Source: Metallyticus violacea
Taxonomy: Eukaryota; Arthropoda; Insecta; Mantodea; Metallyticidae
NCBI GenBank assembly: GCA_030762175.1
Contig: CM060831.1
Location: 143,767,001-143,831,000, forward strand
Reading direction: 5' to 3'
DNA: 64,000 nucleotides
Shown: positions 23,402 to 36,829 of the stretch, one piece after another
Numbering within the stretch: the stretch's first letter is position 1
Layout: each line of letters opens with the position of its first letter
The notes under the pieces: generated by a model
What the model saw: the letters and a program-made list of their open reading frames with translations, nothing else
The model's database searches: none
Told to the model about the DNA's origin: nothing
Position numbers and translations under genes: made by a program

Positions 23402-26400
23402 TATATGACAATCAATACTTAGATTTCAAAAATTTTGGTTTTAAGCAGTTGGTAAATGTGTAAATACTTTATGGTAAACATGATATAATTTCAGAAGAAA
23501 ATACTTTCAAATTAGTGAAAGATACGAGGTCTAACAGAAAGTAACGAATCTTATTATTTTCTCTTTAAATAACTGAGTAGCGTAAATATAAATTTAACGC
23601 CACTCCCCATACCTGCTACAATCCTTAGCATTCATAGCTTCTTAAGCCACCGGGTGGCAGTAATAAACTGCATTACAAAATGGCTGACTTGATGTGCGTA
23701 TAAGACTACAAGTTACCATATAATTCCTAAATGAGAAAGTTGTGACGCCGATTCTCATTAATGAAAGACTGAAGAATGTTTATTGAAATGCAACAGTGGA
23801 TATCAGTACAGTTACACATACACGCTGGTTGTCACTTTATAGAAGTTTAAAGGTAGACCCCACTGATTGACAAAAACCGGTGCAGAATTAGCCTCATGCC
23901 CCGTAGAGTGATTTTTACTGCGCGGAATTTGAGAGGGACGGAGTTTACATTGAAAAGTGAGAATTTAATCATGAAAGTTGCGGCTACATGCTGTGTAAAC
24001 TTCACTTCGTTTTCTTGCAAATTAAAAGATAGACACTCGTATGAAGCATAATTTTCTGATTGACCTCGGTAGTTTCAGAATATACACTTATATACCAGAA
24101 AACATTCCAGACGCTTTATTTGAACGTTTAGCCTGTTGTAGTTAACAGTTATAAACGTAAATGAGTTAAACGATTATGGTTTTACATGGGCAAACACACA
24201 AAGTAACTAAATACGTCACACCTATCGTAAATTAGTGTTATTTTGCTCAGGAAATACAACAATAATTTATCATCAACAGAAGCATTAACGTTTCAATTTC
24301 AACATCTGCAATACTTGCATTTTGACAGGCCAAAAACAACTTTACGATCCATAGAAAGGTACGATTCGTTTTCTCTTTAAACTGACATTATTTTATTTCA
24401 TATCACAATGTTCAGAAAAACTTTCTACTAAATACATACTTAGAAGTATGGTTTTTGTTATTTAAAATATTTATATAGTGAAATACAGAAAAAAAATGTA
24501 TAAGAACTAACAAATATTGCATAAAACTCAACATATATGAATTTATATATTCTAAAATTCGTGAGAGGTAATTTTAGCCAATAGAATTTACACATTTTGC
24601 TGCATTTATTGTGAAACGGACAAATTTCTTAAAATATACATTATGGAAGGTAATAAACAAAACAGGTTAGCACTTAAAAATTCGGATCTTAGAACCAGAA
24701 AAAATTTACGTAACTAATAAAGATAGGAAATTATTATTCTGACCTCATTCTACCGTGAAATCGGAGTTTGTATATGCGTTCTTGGAAGTCAGCTTAATAT
24801 CGATGGGCCGATTCACGGTAAGACAGTTCCGCTGACGCAGAAAACTGAGCTTAATCAGACGTGTTTATCACTTTAATTATATCATAAAATGTACTGTAAG
24901 AAAGAAATTTATTCTAAATTTATAGGCGTAGCATGTTGCAGATCACTGAACAAAGCATTTTATTGTTAGGCAGTAGAGGCCAAAAATACGCGTTTTAACA
25001 GAGCAACATCTTAATGAAATAAACTATCGTTACAAACTTCTCGAGTCATTAACACGATTAGTATAGCAAGTTTGTGTATCTGTCGGCAATGCGTTTAAAG
25101 TCACTCATCATACACATAAAATTATTACTGTACTTGAAATAAAACCTGTGGAGGCAAAATATCCGGGGGGCCTTTACAACATTCGGGAGGATGAATTGCT
25201 ACGAGTGTGTCAAAAGTCTTCAAAAGGATTCAGGCATGTGTTGCAGCTGAAGGCAGGCACTATGAGTATCTACTATGATGGTGAGTACTATATTTATTAT
25301 TATTTACTACTAGTAAGTAACGAAAATGACAAAAAAAAAAAAAAAAAAAACCCGCGCAGTATGAGTTCTGGCCGCTTGACATGATTTTCTTCGGAAGATG
25401 GCAAGGCCGCTAAGCAGTAGCTTCATATCAGCAAAATATAATTCTGCATATATGAATGAGGATATTTCGAAAATTTTGTAGTTTAGTTGCTCCTTAACAT
25501 CGCTTTATCCTTAGGAAAAGCAACGGTGAACTTGGTTAATGTATGTGAGTGATTGATATTTAAATTGAACATGTTTAACTTGCAATTTGCGACTTCTCCT
25601 ACACTGGGAGAGGAAAAAGACCAGTCTATCAGTGTTAGAAGATACTAATCATCATATTCTGGTATGCCCAAGAGTGTGTATAAAATGCTTTAAAACAGTT
25701 GCTCGACTCGCTTGGGGAGGACAGCTTTAGCTAAACATGGTAGCAACTCTCATCCCTATTAAACTGTCGGTAGGAACTTGAACGCATGCGCACAATGCTA
25801 TCATATTAGATGCATGACACCTCTGCACCGCATCCCGGAAAATGACAGACTTGGGTGAAATCTATTTACATTAATTTGTAATCTACATGTGTTGCCAACC
25901 AAAGAGACTCTCGTTGGTAGTTAGAGCTTTCCCTCTCTATTGCATCTATTAATCCCGAGATTGAAGCATTACGTCACACAAATTACAACCCCCACTCCTG
26001 CTCTCACATTTCCCTGGTTCAGTGGCGTGCTGACTATGAACTTGTAATGTTACAAAACAAAAATAATTTGAACATCTAGAAAATGTATTCAAAGGGAAAG
26101 GATATTCTACTTAAACTATTTGATTTTCCAATCACTGCAGCATTTTTAGAGCTTCTCCTGAATTCAAAATTAAAGACACCACACCAACTCTAGACAAAGA
26201 ATCAACGGAAAAAGATGAAATATTCAGTAAAGCTTAAAAAACGTGCTACACATTTTTGAGTGCACCACCAGTCTTACTGGGTGTTCCTAAATTTAGTTCT
26301 TAAAATAACAAAAGAAAGCAAAAGAAAGTGTCTAAAGGACCATGGGTCTGAAACTGAGTGATTAACTAACTTATGAATAGGAAGAAATAGAAATTCTTTG

Positions 26401-26506
26401 ATATGCTTAAGAATAAAACATTATATTTAAAAATTTAATGATATTATTTTATAAAAACTGTTCAAAAGTCCGGCCTCGGGCTCAGTACATGCTCTGTAAC
26501 ATTTTT
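23402..26506. other. intronic AT-rich stretch
   Basis: No repeat or gene is firmly recognised. A 78-codon open frame at 25148-25384 has codon-like composition up to 'gatggtgagtac' (a possible splice donor) but matches no family I know. A run of As follows at about 25330-25350. Confidence 0.4.
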
Positions 26507-26772
26507 TAATGGTGTTTAACGCCCGTTTTTACCGCTGAGGCATCACAGGCGGTGGACACTGGTGATGAAATTGTACATTGGGAAATAATTTATTTAAGGA
26601 AGGAAGCGTTCCAGGCCTAAGTTTAGGGTACCATCTCGACATTTGCCATTTATGAGGACTGGGGAAAATCGAAAAAAAAAAAAACTCAACGAGGGAGGAC
26701 GATCTTGATGGGATTCGAATGTCAGACCTCCCACTCACGAGTCTGCGCCTTAACGACCTCGGTCACCCGCTA
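26507..26772 (-). repeat. SINE family A (copy 6)
   Basis: Minus-strand copy: the tail reversed is 'acgggcgttaaacaccatt' at the left and the head is at the right (reversed 'gggtgaccgaggtcgttaag'). The A-rich insertion 'gaaaaaaaaaaaaact' replaces part of the body near 26670. Confidence 0.85.
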
Positions 26773-27708
26773 CAACTGTTTTACGTGTTCAAAGACTTGC
26801 GCTTACATAGCAGTAGCATACACCCGAGCGTACAGCTTCTCCCCAATTCAAATGGGGGTCACCTGCATCAGTCTTATGAAATGCACTCGCATAAGAAGAA
26901 AATTAAAAATCAAGTGGGTTAAGTCGGGAGAGCGAGGAGGTTATGCAATGGGACCGCCGCGGCCAGTCTATTGCTCACCGATTCAAATGCTGTCGAGCTG
27001 CAGAGGAGTGAAGAGGTGCACCGTCGTGTTGATACCACACAGACCTCCGAATGTCAACGGAAACATACTTTTAGTTTACTACACTTATCATATAAAGTGC
27101 TGAGTTAAATTTATTTTAAAATTATAGGTGGCATTTTTGTATTAATATTGAATTTAATAGTTAATGTTACGAAAACAAAAAAGATGATTACAAAATTAAA
27201 ACTTTAGATACCCAACATATAAAATAAAATCTCATTAAACTCTATAGGGTTTTCCATTCCCATAATTACATAGGAATTAATGTAGGCATTTTTGGAGGAA
27301 TTTTGGGTATTGGGACACAATGGCGTGTTCAACAGATTACTAATAACTTTTAACAATGGTTGCTATGGTGTAAATTAATGAAAACTGTAATATTTTTATC
27401 TTTAATCACATTTTCTTCGAATGTTAACCACTCATTCAATAAATATTACTTGTAAATCTATATTTGTTTATTGTGGCAGAGATAAAACCACCGGCCTTCT
27501 CTTCAGCTCTACCAATCTAATAATAATTATACTAAAATTCAGTGACAATACCAAAATACCTATAACTCAAGCAGCAATACACATGTTAACCTACGTAAAA
27601 CAGGAAAGAGAGGCAAATAAATGTGCCAATTACAACAGTAACAACAATAATAACAATGACAACAATACAAGCAGTAATAAGAACAATTCATACACATATA
27701 AAACTATA

Positions 27709-28987
27709 CGAGGGTCGCCCAGAAAGTAATGCCCCACATTTTTTCCCCAGCCGACAACAATGTTGCGAATGCGAAACGTTAGATATGAATTATTATTTGA
27801 CCTTTCCTGAGTGCGCGCGGAAAATTTCCGTTTCCTCCGACAGATAGCGTAGCTGCAACAATGTTTCAAAATTGCTCCTGTAAGTGTCGTACGTTACAAG
27901 CTGCGTGTCGTCATTAAATTTCTCACCGCGGAGAAAGAAACTGTGGGGAATATTCACAAACGTTTGTGTGAAGTCTATGGAGCAACTGCAGTCGACAGAA
28001 GTTCAGTTGGTCGCTGGGCACAAAGGGTGAAGCCATTAGAAGGTGGCTCAACGAAGCTCCAAGATTTGGTGCGGGCGAGGGTCACACCTGACATGTTGCA
28101 GCGTGCTGATGTTCTCATTCGCGAGGATCGGCAGTTGCTGCTGAAGCTGTCAATCAGCAAAGGAAGTGTGCATGCAATTATCCGCGCTCTTGATTACAGA
28201 AAAATGTGTTCCGCGCTGTCTTACGGTGGAGCAAAAATCTCACAGGAAAAACATTTTTGAGTTGTTGCAACGTTTTGAAGCTAAGGGGGAGGCCTTCTTG
28301 TCGTGGACTGTGACAGCTGATGAAAACTGGGTTCATCATTTTCAGCCCAAAACAAAACCACAATCGATGGATTGGCGTTAATCTTGTTCCCCAAAGAAAA
28401 AAAAATTCAAAGCTACTGCTTCCGCCGGTAAGATAATGGTCACTCTGTTTTGGCACTGTGAGGGTGTGATTCTCAGTGATGTGATGCCAAGAGGCAGTGC
28501 CGTTAATTCAGAAGCATACGTCAACACATTAACCAAGGCCAAGAAGCGCTTCCAGCGACTTCGGCACCGTAACAATTCAGGAGATGTTTTGATTCAACAC
28601 GATAAAGCTTGGCCTCACACAAGTTCGAGGACTTCTGAACACATCAGAAACAGGTTGGACAGTGTTACCCCATCGACCCTACAACCCTGATCTAGGCACC
28701 CGGACTTGCGCTTGTTTGGCCCATTAAAGGATGGCATTCGTGGAAGACATTTTGAGGACGACGAGGAGCTGATTCAGAAATGGCTTCGTGATCAGAACAA
28801 GGATTGGTACCGGCAGGGCATACACATCCTTGTGTCTCGTTGGAGGATGGCAATAGAACTGGAAGGAGATTACGTGAAAAATAGGGTGTGTAGATAAAAC
28901 ATTCTTTCATGTGTGTAATTTTCATTCCGTGAAATAAATAACTGTTGAAGAAAAAAAATGTGGGGTATTACTTTATGGTATACCCTG
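27709..28987 (+). mobile_element. mariner transposon, near full length, transposase degraded
   Basis: 1279 bp, flanked by TA. The inverted ends are imperfect; both share 'aaagtaat.ccccacatttttt'. It encodes a mariner transposase of about 345 residues in broken frames: an N-terminal helix-turn-helix region (about 27940-28050), 'ADENWVHHFQPKTK' (first catalytic Asp, 28316-28360), 'QHDKAWPHT' (second Asp, about 28596) and a third-Asp region ending 'LFGPLKDGIRG'. The third motif is damaged by substitutions around 28690 and a frameshift. Stops and shifts between 28250 and 28400 make it non-functional. Its 1.28 kb length is typical of mariner. Confidence 0.92.
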
Positions 28988-29490
28988 TATATCATGGAAA
29001 TAAATGTACCGATAAAACACATAAAATGAAATAATATTATTAAAGTCATAAGAAAAGTAATGACAATAATAATGAATATAACAAAAACGGCAATAATGGG
29101 ATGGTGAAAACTGCATTAACACATATCTATATTAAAATAAGGAATCTAAGGCTAAAAATAATATCTTATGAAATACTATTAAGTTCAGACGTATACCTAA
29201 CAAATACTTTGTTTTAGCCTCTTGCATTATCATTAGAAACATGAGTGTTGAATTTAAGAGCTATATTAATTTATATTCATTAAATAGACATAAGTTTTAG
29301 CCCCTCTACTTTGTTTAGTTGTAAACTTAAATGACTTCACATTTTAAACAAATGAGTGGGGCTCAAACTTCGAAGTCTAACAATAATTGGAATCTAAGTT
29401 ATTATAATAAGTCACTGAAAGATGAACCTTTTCCCCGAAAGGCTTAGTTATATTGTTATTGAACTCTTATTTAAGAAAGTAAAAAACAGT

Positions 29491-30320
29491 GTTTACAGAC
29501 CCATACTAAACTTAACAAAACATTTCAAAGCCTTTGAAAAAGTAATACTTCACAAATTATTGAGAATAATAATTTTGAAAGTTAAATAGACCAATTCGTC
29601 TTCAGAAAAGGATTACCAACAGAAAATGCATATTTTATACTTAGAAATTATTTTCTACCACCATTGAATATTTTGTGACATAACAGAAGCTTTAGGGTAT
29701 GTCATCCATACAATTTAATAGAAATATGAAGTTTTTGTGGAACAAAAGGTGAATATTTACTGATTTACACAATATCTTGATAGTAGAAAACACAATGTTC
29801 AGATTAACTCACCATATAATTTTAATATTTCCAACAGGATAATTTAACATGGAGTGGTAAGAATCAATTTTGGTTCACTGCCCTTTTCAATTTACATTAA
29901 TAATCTACCATTAACAGTAAAAAAATATGCCCACTGCTGTTTGTCTGCTGATGACACCGGTGTAATTATTTGCGGAAAAAAAAAATTGACCATCTCACAA
30001 TAAAATTGAATTATGTGACCATATGTTTATAAGTGATTGGTTTAAAACCAAAAACTATTATAGTATTGATTAAATAAAAATTATAAATGATAGCATATGC
30101 TCGTATGATTAAAGATTATATTTACGAATCGATAATCAATTATTTACAACATATATCTAGTCTATTATTACAGAGCTAAAAATATGTCATCTATACGCTT
30201 AGATCACTATATCAGTTCAGTTTCAATACTTCATGTGTATACTCAAGTAGGAATATGTTTCAATATTTTGGGGGAAATTATTTTAAAGTAATTCAGCTTT
30301 TATATTACAAAGCAGAGTGA
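29491..30320 (+). pseudogene. LINE reverse-transcriptase remnant
   Basis: The plus strand carries decayed reverse-transcriptase motifs in the order expected for a Jockey/CR1-like non-LTR element: an 'FEKVILHKLL' region (about 29540), 'FRKGLPTENA' (29600), a strand region near 'HGVVRINFGSLPF' (29850-29890) followed by 'YINNLPLTVKKYA', and the catalytic box as 'ADDTGVII' (about 29949-29972). Many stops and frameshifts make it a fossil. The 5' end, 3' end and tail were not located. Confidence 0.8.
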
Positions 30321-30827
30321 TTCGAATAAGGCTAATAACAGAGTTTTATATAAAACATGTTTTAAAAAATAAATAGATCGTCATTGTGAATAAACACTTT
30401 CTATTATGATCTTTTACATTAAAATCATGAGTACATGAATTAATACTAGACAAAAAGTTAAAGTTTCTAAAATTTATTTCTAATTTATATTGTTATCAAA
30501 AAGAAGTACATTAAGAAAGCTCAAGCATAGTTAATGCTGTTTCAATCAATTTAAACTATTATCTTATGATGCATACAAATAAATCTCTTCTTACAGAATA
30601 TCCATTGTAACAAGACCTATTTACTGCGCAGAAACATTTATAAATAGCAAGGCCTAAGGCTCGATAAGACTGCTGACGGACTGTTTGAATCATTCAAATT
30701 TAGTTACATTTTACACTCATAGATTGTCAGAGAATAGAATTATCAGCCCCTCACTACAAGTGCCATCTAGGTATTTCCACTCAATACCTAAGGTATTGAG
30801 TAGAAATGACTATACACTTTGTTCAAA

Positions 30828-30965
30828 GATCTTTTTCAGGCATGGAGTTCTTTAACGTGTCGTAAATCTACATTGGATCCATAGATTAAAGTCTCTTTAG
30901 CAGGACCTGTGTTCCAGATTTTTATATTCAGAAAAATGTAACGATCTCAGCCGGGTTTGAGCCAT
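30828..30965 (-). repeat. SINE family B fragment (copy 2)
   Basis: Minus-strand partial copy with 'ggagttctttaacgtgtcg' and 'gtaaatctac' matching the family body, then a degraded head region 'gatctcagccgggtttgag'. Both ends are lost. Confidence 0.65.
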
Positions 30966-31935
30966 AGGAGAGGGCGTTAGCCCAAGTGAAAACTAAGGGG
31001 TATAGTTTGAATTTACCTATGACTTAGTATGCTATTCTTAAAAAGTGGTATAGTATTTTAGGTATTATAACATGTCTTGTATAACTTAAATATTTAATAT
31101 TTCCCCTGACTGTTTAAAGAAAAACTTGATATATTTTGTGCTTGAAACCACAGAACGCAATAAATTTTATACAGATGGGCCATAGGAATCTGACTATTTT
31201 AACGTACAAAATTAATTATATAGGATACATATGAACATAGTAATGTAAGCATAATAAAGAACAAACAGTGAGAGATCTACTGTGTTCCTATTTTAAATAA
31301 GAAAACACTTCGAGACGTCCTGGACTCGCCGTATTTTTTTTTTTTTTATGTTACATTTCATGCGTAAGTTACATAGGAAACATACATACATGAAACATTT
31401 GTCATATTTAAACGTGGAAAATGCATTATAAAATACTCGTTCATAAGAAAGCTCTAGTCATATCTATTTGAATTGTTTATTAATGTATTTTATTGTAAAA
31501 GTAGAGGAAAAGGTCGTAATGTGGCATCCCCTTTTGTTTCTGGTTCTTTGAGAACTCTTACCCGTTATATTTTCAAAACATGCATTAGTAGATAGATAAT
31601 AAATTTTTGTATAATATACAATCGTTTAAAGCATGTATGTTAAATAGTTATTTATATATTGTACTTATAGTAAACATATATAACTATTCTCTCACCACCA
31701 AATGTGTTGCAAATGTGGCCCCCCTTTGTAATTCTGGACAGGAAAGAGAAGTAAACAAAGTAAGACTAAATTGAACGAGTTTAACTATATTTCTATGTTT
31801 TGCTAATACACAGATTTATCTAAAACTGCACAAAAAGATGGAAAAATAGCCTTAAGGAGGAAGTCTTTAGACTAATTTCACCATAATTTTCTGTAATCAT
31901 AAATATAGTCTACTTCTTCACATCAACATCACATT

Positions 31936-32712
31936 TTATTCATTCTTCTCCTCGAGTGTCTTCCAAAAATGTTCTATTACAGAAAATACACTCTGTGTCC
32001 TCCTCGTTTGGCGACGTTTCTCGGACTCAGCTGTCAGTAGCGATGGACACATGATCATCACAAACTTCAGATTCGTCATATTTATCACCAAGCATTCATT
32101 TATCCCTTCCTGTTCCACATTTTGCCTTATTTTTTGCATCAGAAAGAGATGTCTGAGCAGGTCTATCTTTCTTGGTCCTGCTTTTCTTCTCCCTCTTTGC
32201 CAAATTCCTTTTATATGGAGAGGCTGTAATAAGGGCGGCTGTAGATGCCTTCCGATCACGGTTTGAGGTCTTCTTTGGTTGAGGAACAGGACATACATGT
32301 TCTGGAGAAACATGGGACTGTGTAGGTTTTAACAGCACACGTTCTGATGTGGACCGTTTAACACCTGAAGTGGAAGAAACATTAAGACTGGTTTCAGCAG
32401 GTGTCTCATTTCGGTCAGCAACCCATCACACGAGTGTCTTTTCTAGGGAAACCGTAATATTTACTTGCCATAACAAGCAGATATTTGAGGAGTTGTTTTT
32501 TCTAATCCAGCAGACAAATTATCCTCCTCTTCTTATCTTCTTAGATGCTACATTCTCTGGAGATGTCTCCGTTTTGCCTTAAAGCAGTCTTAGGAACTGA
32601 ACCGCTTTTTTAAACCTCATTCTTTTGCCCCTGACGGCCTTAACAGCTTTAATCCTTGCTTCTGGATCCCACTGTTTTCTTTTCTTAGGTTGCGCGGGTG
32701 AAGCCGCTTTTT
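31936..32712 (-). pseudogene. internally deleted pogo/Tigger-like transposase
   Basis: On the minus strand the 5' part (about 32690-32585) encodes 'KRKQWDPEARIKAVKAVRG', the psq-type helix-turn-helix found at the N terminus of pogo/Tigger/CENP-B-like transposases, followed by 'FKKAVQFL'. The whole DDE domain is missing. The 3' part (about 32340-31936) encodes a basic tail ('SPYKRNLAKREKKSRTKKDR') and then, after a frameshift, 'EDTECIFCNRTF', the Cys-containing C-terminal motif seen in many insect pogo-like proteins. The layout fits a deletion derivative. Ends were not defined. Confidence 0.7.
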
Positions 32713-32729
32713 AGCATATGGGAAATAAT

Positions 32730-33968
32730 AAAATTTCATCACTTGATACTTGAAAGAATGCAAATAATATGATACCCCAAATATGGAAGGGTGGCACATT
32801 ACCTTCACCGCCATGTTATACAATAATCTAAAGAAATACTTCTCTACTAGCTATACAGGGTTTAAAGTTGCATCATTATTAATACTTGTTCATGTATTAC
32901 ATTTCTGGAAGCACAGGATGCTCAGTAGTAAACAAACAATGACATAATATGCAGTTGTTTACCTACAAACAATAACTTCAATATTCCGTAAAACAGAATA
33001 TCGCACAATTTGTCTATAATACTTGCAGGAAGAGCTCAGCAGCACGACTGGTGTGTAAACAGTCACGATAAGAATAGTTTGAAGTAGTAATCACTAGATA
33101 TCAGCATGACACAAAGCCATTTAGCAGGAATGCCGTATTACCACCTTCTCCTCTATATGAAACGTATTTTGCAAAACATTAAATGTATAATAAAAGGGAA
33201 AATTAATATCAATTTATACTTTCTTCTATATAGTGACAGTCCTTGTTACACACACAAAAGTTACAGCGTAACTCAGCAACATTATAATGAAAATATTACA
33301 CAGAAACTTAAAGGAAAGAGTCTATGAATATTTGTTTTCTTAATGCATCAATGATACTTCACGAAAAATACGCAAGGTAAATTAATAACATTGTTATTAC
33401 GGTCCGGTGATGCACAGACATACAGATCTGGTATTAAAAAGGAGTCCAATGCGTAAGTCTATTTAAAACTCTCCCAAAGAATTGAAAATCGCATGTACTT
33501 TCATGACACGCATGGTTGCATCTTACAGGGGTTTTAGGAATTGACATTAGACGTTATGTACCATCTCTAACAGCATTTTGCGTTCGTGTAACACAAATTA
33601 CCATTGCAATTAACAACTCAGTTCAAACACGTTATAAAGCAACTACACAAAATCCGTGCATTGAATATTAGTTATGTAGCATATAAGGTGATTTTGGGAC
33701 ATTTATGTATAATCAATTATAGTGTGCAATATGAATAAATTTGAACAATTTACGCTATGTGCTGTGAAACTTGGTATTTCTATGTTCAAAATACTTCTGT
33801 ATTAAAGACAACATTTATTATGCGGTTCTAGAAGAAAACAAGAGAAAATGTCACTCAAGATCCAATTTCTTGACTAGTTTTTAAGTTTTAAGTTTTTAAG
33901 TTTTAGTTTCCAAAAGTGTGAAGTAGTAACAGGCATTAAGGCACTTCAACAATGGAAAGAAGGAAAAT
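32730..33968. other. intronic AT-rich stretch
   Basis: No gene or known repeat recognised. 'tatacagggttt' near 32855 resembles a mariner terminus, but no partner end or coding remnant was seen. Confidence 0.45.
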
Positions 33969-34243
33969 TGTACTTTTTTTATCTGTTTTATTTACAGAAG
34001 CTCTTTAACATCTCAAGTCAACAGCGTCCCATTAAGTTCAGGGCGTGAAACGGCCGATAAATTTTACTCAGAAGCCATTTATTCAGGCTTGAGGTTGTTT
34101 TTCTTGCCATAAATTTACGACACGGGATCCACGTCTTTACTTCCCTTCCGAAGGGAAAAAATCCATCGATCCTGGCTATGATTGAACCCGCGATCTTGGG
34201 TCTACGAGGCAGGTATGGTTACCTACATCACCAGGACTGACTT
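33969..34243 (-). repeat. SINE family B (copy 3)
   Basis: Full-length minus-strand copy: tail 'gttttatttacagaagctc' at the left and head at the right (reversed, with the box-B-like 'gggttcaatcata'). It is flanked by 'aggaaaat' at 33961-33968 and 34244-34251, a probable 8-bp target-site duplication. Confidence 0.85.
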
Positions 34244-35136
34244 AGGAAAATGGTAGGGCTCTATACAAGTTGACTTGTTAGAACGCCCAAGAAATAGTAT
34301 AAAAAAGAAAAACAGAAGAAATAAGTGCTCAAGTTAACTGACAAAACATTCATATACTTACAGGGCCCTGTTCCACACAAGTATGGTGTAGTACATTACA
34401 AGTAACTTATAGTTATTAATAAAATTCTGTTCCATAAATGTTCAACTGCATACGTACAAGTGTACAAATATTTTTTCCTTGCTTTGTTCCACAGAAGTAT
34501 AAATATTAGTCGTGCAGTTGTAACTTGTATAGATTTCTCTACAAGTGTACGAATATTGGTAACTAGAAATACTAGTGCAAGTTTTAATATCTTTTAACAC
34601 TTTTTGGAATCCGTTCACCTAAATGTGCGAAGTACTGGGATTACGCATTGAAATATAATAAAAAAGTTAAGTTTACAATAATTAAACCTCGGCTCATGTT
34701 CAATACAGGCTGGCCTTTCCTTTTCAAATGCATATTTTAGTCCAGCATCTTAGTTTATGTATTTTTAAGGTTCTTGCTACATTCCACTAAAATAATTTCT
34801 TTCCATCCCTCATTCTCTTTTAAAATAATCTCTTCTGAAAGCATCTGCCCATTTTTTTTTTTTTTTTGCTTATAATGAAAATGTGATTACCAAACAATAT
34901 AAAAAGTTATATAATTATACATAAATGACCGTGCGCAATTAGGAATCTCGATTCTTCTACAATATCTCGACAATTGAAATTGATGCTGCTCTGTATCTGT
35001 ACGCGACCTTCGTCTCAAAGTGAACTATTAGGCTTGAATATTTTTAAAGTGTTATTTATTGTTACTTTGCTTTGGTTTTCTAGTGACGTCTATAGACATT
35101 TGACGTGCTTTCTATAGGTATAAGTCTGTCGTTATG

Positions 35137-35327
35137 CATGAAATGTAATGACTTAATGATGACACAAATGAGCTCGCAATCCTTGGCGCCTTAAAGCCAT
35201 TTGGTATTCGCCTTCTCTAAGGATAAGGAAATATCCAAGAAACACTTTACCCAGAACTTGACTGGGACTCGAACCTAGGATCTCCAGATTAGTAGTTGCA
35301 GATGCAATCACTAGACCTCGGAGGTGG
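35137..35327 (-). repeat. SINE family D (copy 2)
   Basis: Partner of the copy at 5961-6160. The right end read on the minus strand is a well-preserved tRNA-like head: 'ggtctagtgattgcatctgc' (box A region) and 'taggttcgagtcccagtc' (box B). Confidence 0.8.
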
Positions 35328-35596
35328 TCCGCTTGAATTGTAAAATGCATAATGAAGTATTTAAATGAACATTATTTTACAGAAAAAATTAGCAAACGTG
35401 ACAAAAATCCGCTGTGTATATGAAAACCCCCTGATTTATTACTGAGGAGTGGACTTAACCTAATTTAAGATATGGCGACGTGCGACAAACAGCTGTTCCC
35501 CATCTTGCTCTTATGTGGTGTAACTTTTTACTAATAATTTACAAGTGTTGTGCATTCTTTCGTGGAACAGAAAGCTATAAGTATATTCTTTACAAG

Positions 35597-36172
35597 GTTG
35601 TTCATTTGGTTTATTTACGGACGCTCTTTAACATCTCAAGTCATCACTGTCCCATTCTAATCAGGGGGCGAAACGACCGATCAATTTTGCTCAGAGGTCT
35701 CTTCTTTCAGGCTTGATGTTCTTTTATGTGCTTTTTTTTTTTTAATCGTGTTTAACGTTCGTTTTTACTACCGAGGCATTCCAGGCGGTGGGCATTGATG
35801 ATACATGAAATGATATATTAGGAAAGGATTTTGAAGGAAGGAAACGTTCCAGGCCTAAGTTTAGGGTACCTTCCCGGTATTTGCCAGTTATGAGGACTGA
35901 GGAAAACCTGGAAAAAGCCTCAGTCAGGGAGGACGTTCCAGGCGGGATTCGAACCTCAGACCTCCCACTCATGAGTCCGCGCCTTAGCGACCTCGGCCAC
36001 CCGTGGCGTTTTACGTGCCGTAAATCTACGACTCACAACTTTACTTCCCTTTCGAAGGAAACCACACTTACGATTTTTACGGCCAAAAATCCATCGACCC
36101 TGGCCGGGATTAAACTCACGATCTAGGTCTACGAGGCAAGTATGGCCAGCACTAGACCACCAGGACGATTAA
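35597..36172 (-). repeat. SINE family B (copy 4), split by a family-A SINE
   Basis: The 3' part (35597-35731) begins near 'ggtttatttacggacgctc'; the head part resumes at 36009 and ends at 'caccaggacgatta'. It is flanked by 'tttacaag' at 35589-35596 and 36173-36180, a probable target-site duplication. The family-A SINE at 35732-36008 interrupts it. Confidence 0.87.
35732..36008 (-). repeat. SINE family A (copy 7), nested in family B
   Basis: Full minus-strand copy with its poly(A) tail seen as a T run at the left, and the head at the right ending 'cggccacccgtggcg'. It is flanked by 'ttttatgtgc' (35722-35731) and 'ttttacgtgc' (36009-36018), a 10-bp target-site duplication with one mismatch, both copies derived from the family-B body. 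Confidence 0.9.
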
Positions 36173-36237
36173 TTTACAAGTATTTATACTAATATAGGGG
36201 TAACGTATTAGACCATACTTTTATGGAACATTTTTTT

Positions 36238-36411
36238 ATTTGTTTTATTTACGGACGTTCTTTAACAACTTAGGTCTTCAGCGTCCCATTCAATTCAGGG
36301 CGTGAAACGGCCGACAAATTTTGCTCAGAGGCCTCTTCTTTCAAGCATGAGGTTCTTTATCGTGTCGTAAATGTACGATACGGGACCGCGGCTTTACTGC
36401 CTTACCGAAGG
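36238..36411 (-). repeat. SINE family B (copy 5), head missing
   Basis: Minus-strand copy with 'gttttatttacggacgttc' and most of the body. It stops after 'accgaagga', so the tRNA-like head is absent (5' truncation). Confidence 0.85.
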
Positions 36412-36829
36412 AACAGGGCCCAGCTTTAATGACATAAGTAATTTTACGCATTACTCTATTCTTAGCGCACTATTTATATATTTTACTACTTGGAATATTT
36501 TTAAAAGCAGGAAGTAATAAAATGTTGTTAATTATCCTCTCTTTTCTTAGTGAGAACTTTATATTTTTGTAATTAAAAGAGAATTAAACATTTTTATCTA
36601 TCAGTATATTACTGTTTGCTTACTGTTTCATCACAGATGCCGAGTTATCGTAGAACCGCCCTCATAATGTCTCATATACGACCGAAACAACTTTCGTCTC
36701 ACTGTATTTTTTTTTCACGTACATTTATAATTATCGGCCCACTTCACTTCAATGTACTATTATTATAAATAAACAAATTGAAGGAAACTTTGTGTAAATA
36801 ATTCACCTTAAAGCAGAGCTACGCCACTG

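Noticed and set aside
25148..25384. 78-codon frame ending at a possible splice donor
   Set aside because: No family recognised and no convincing acceptor or partner exon, so it was noted only in the stretch description.
28166..28925. Several overlapping minus-strand frames in the 27.7-29.0 kb mariner
   Set aside because: They are shadows. The conserved transposase motifs are on the plus strand.
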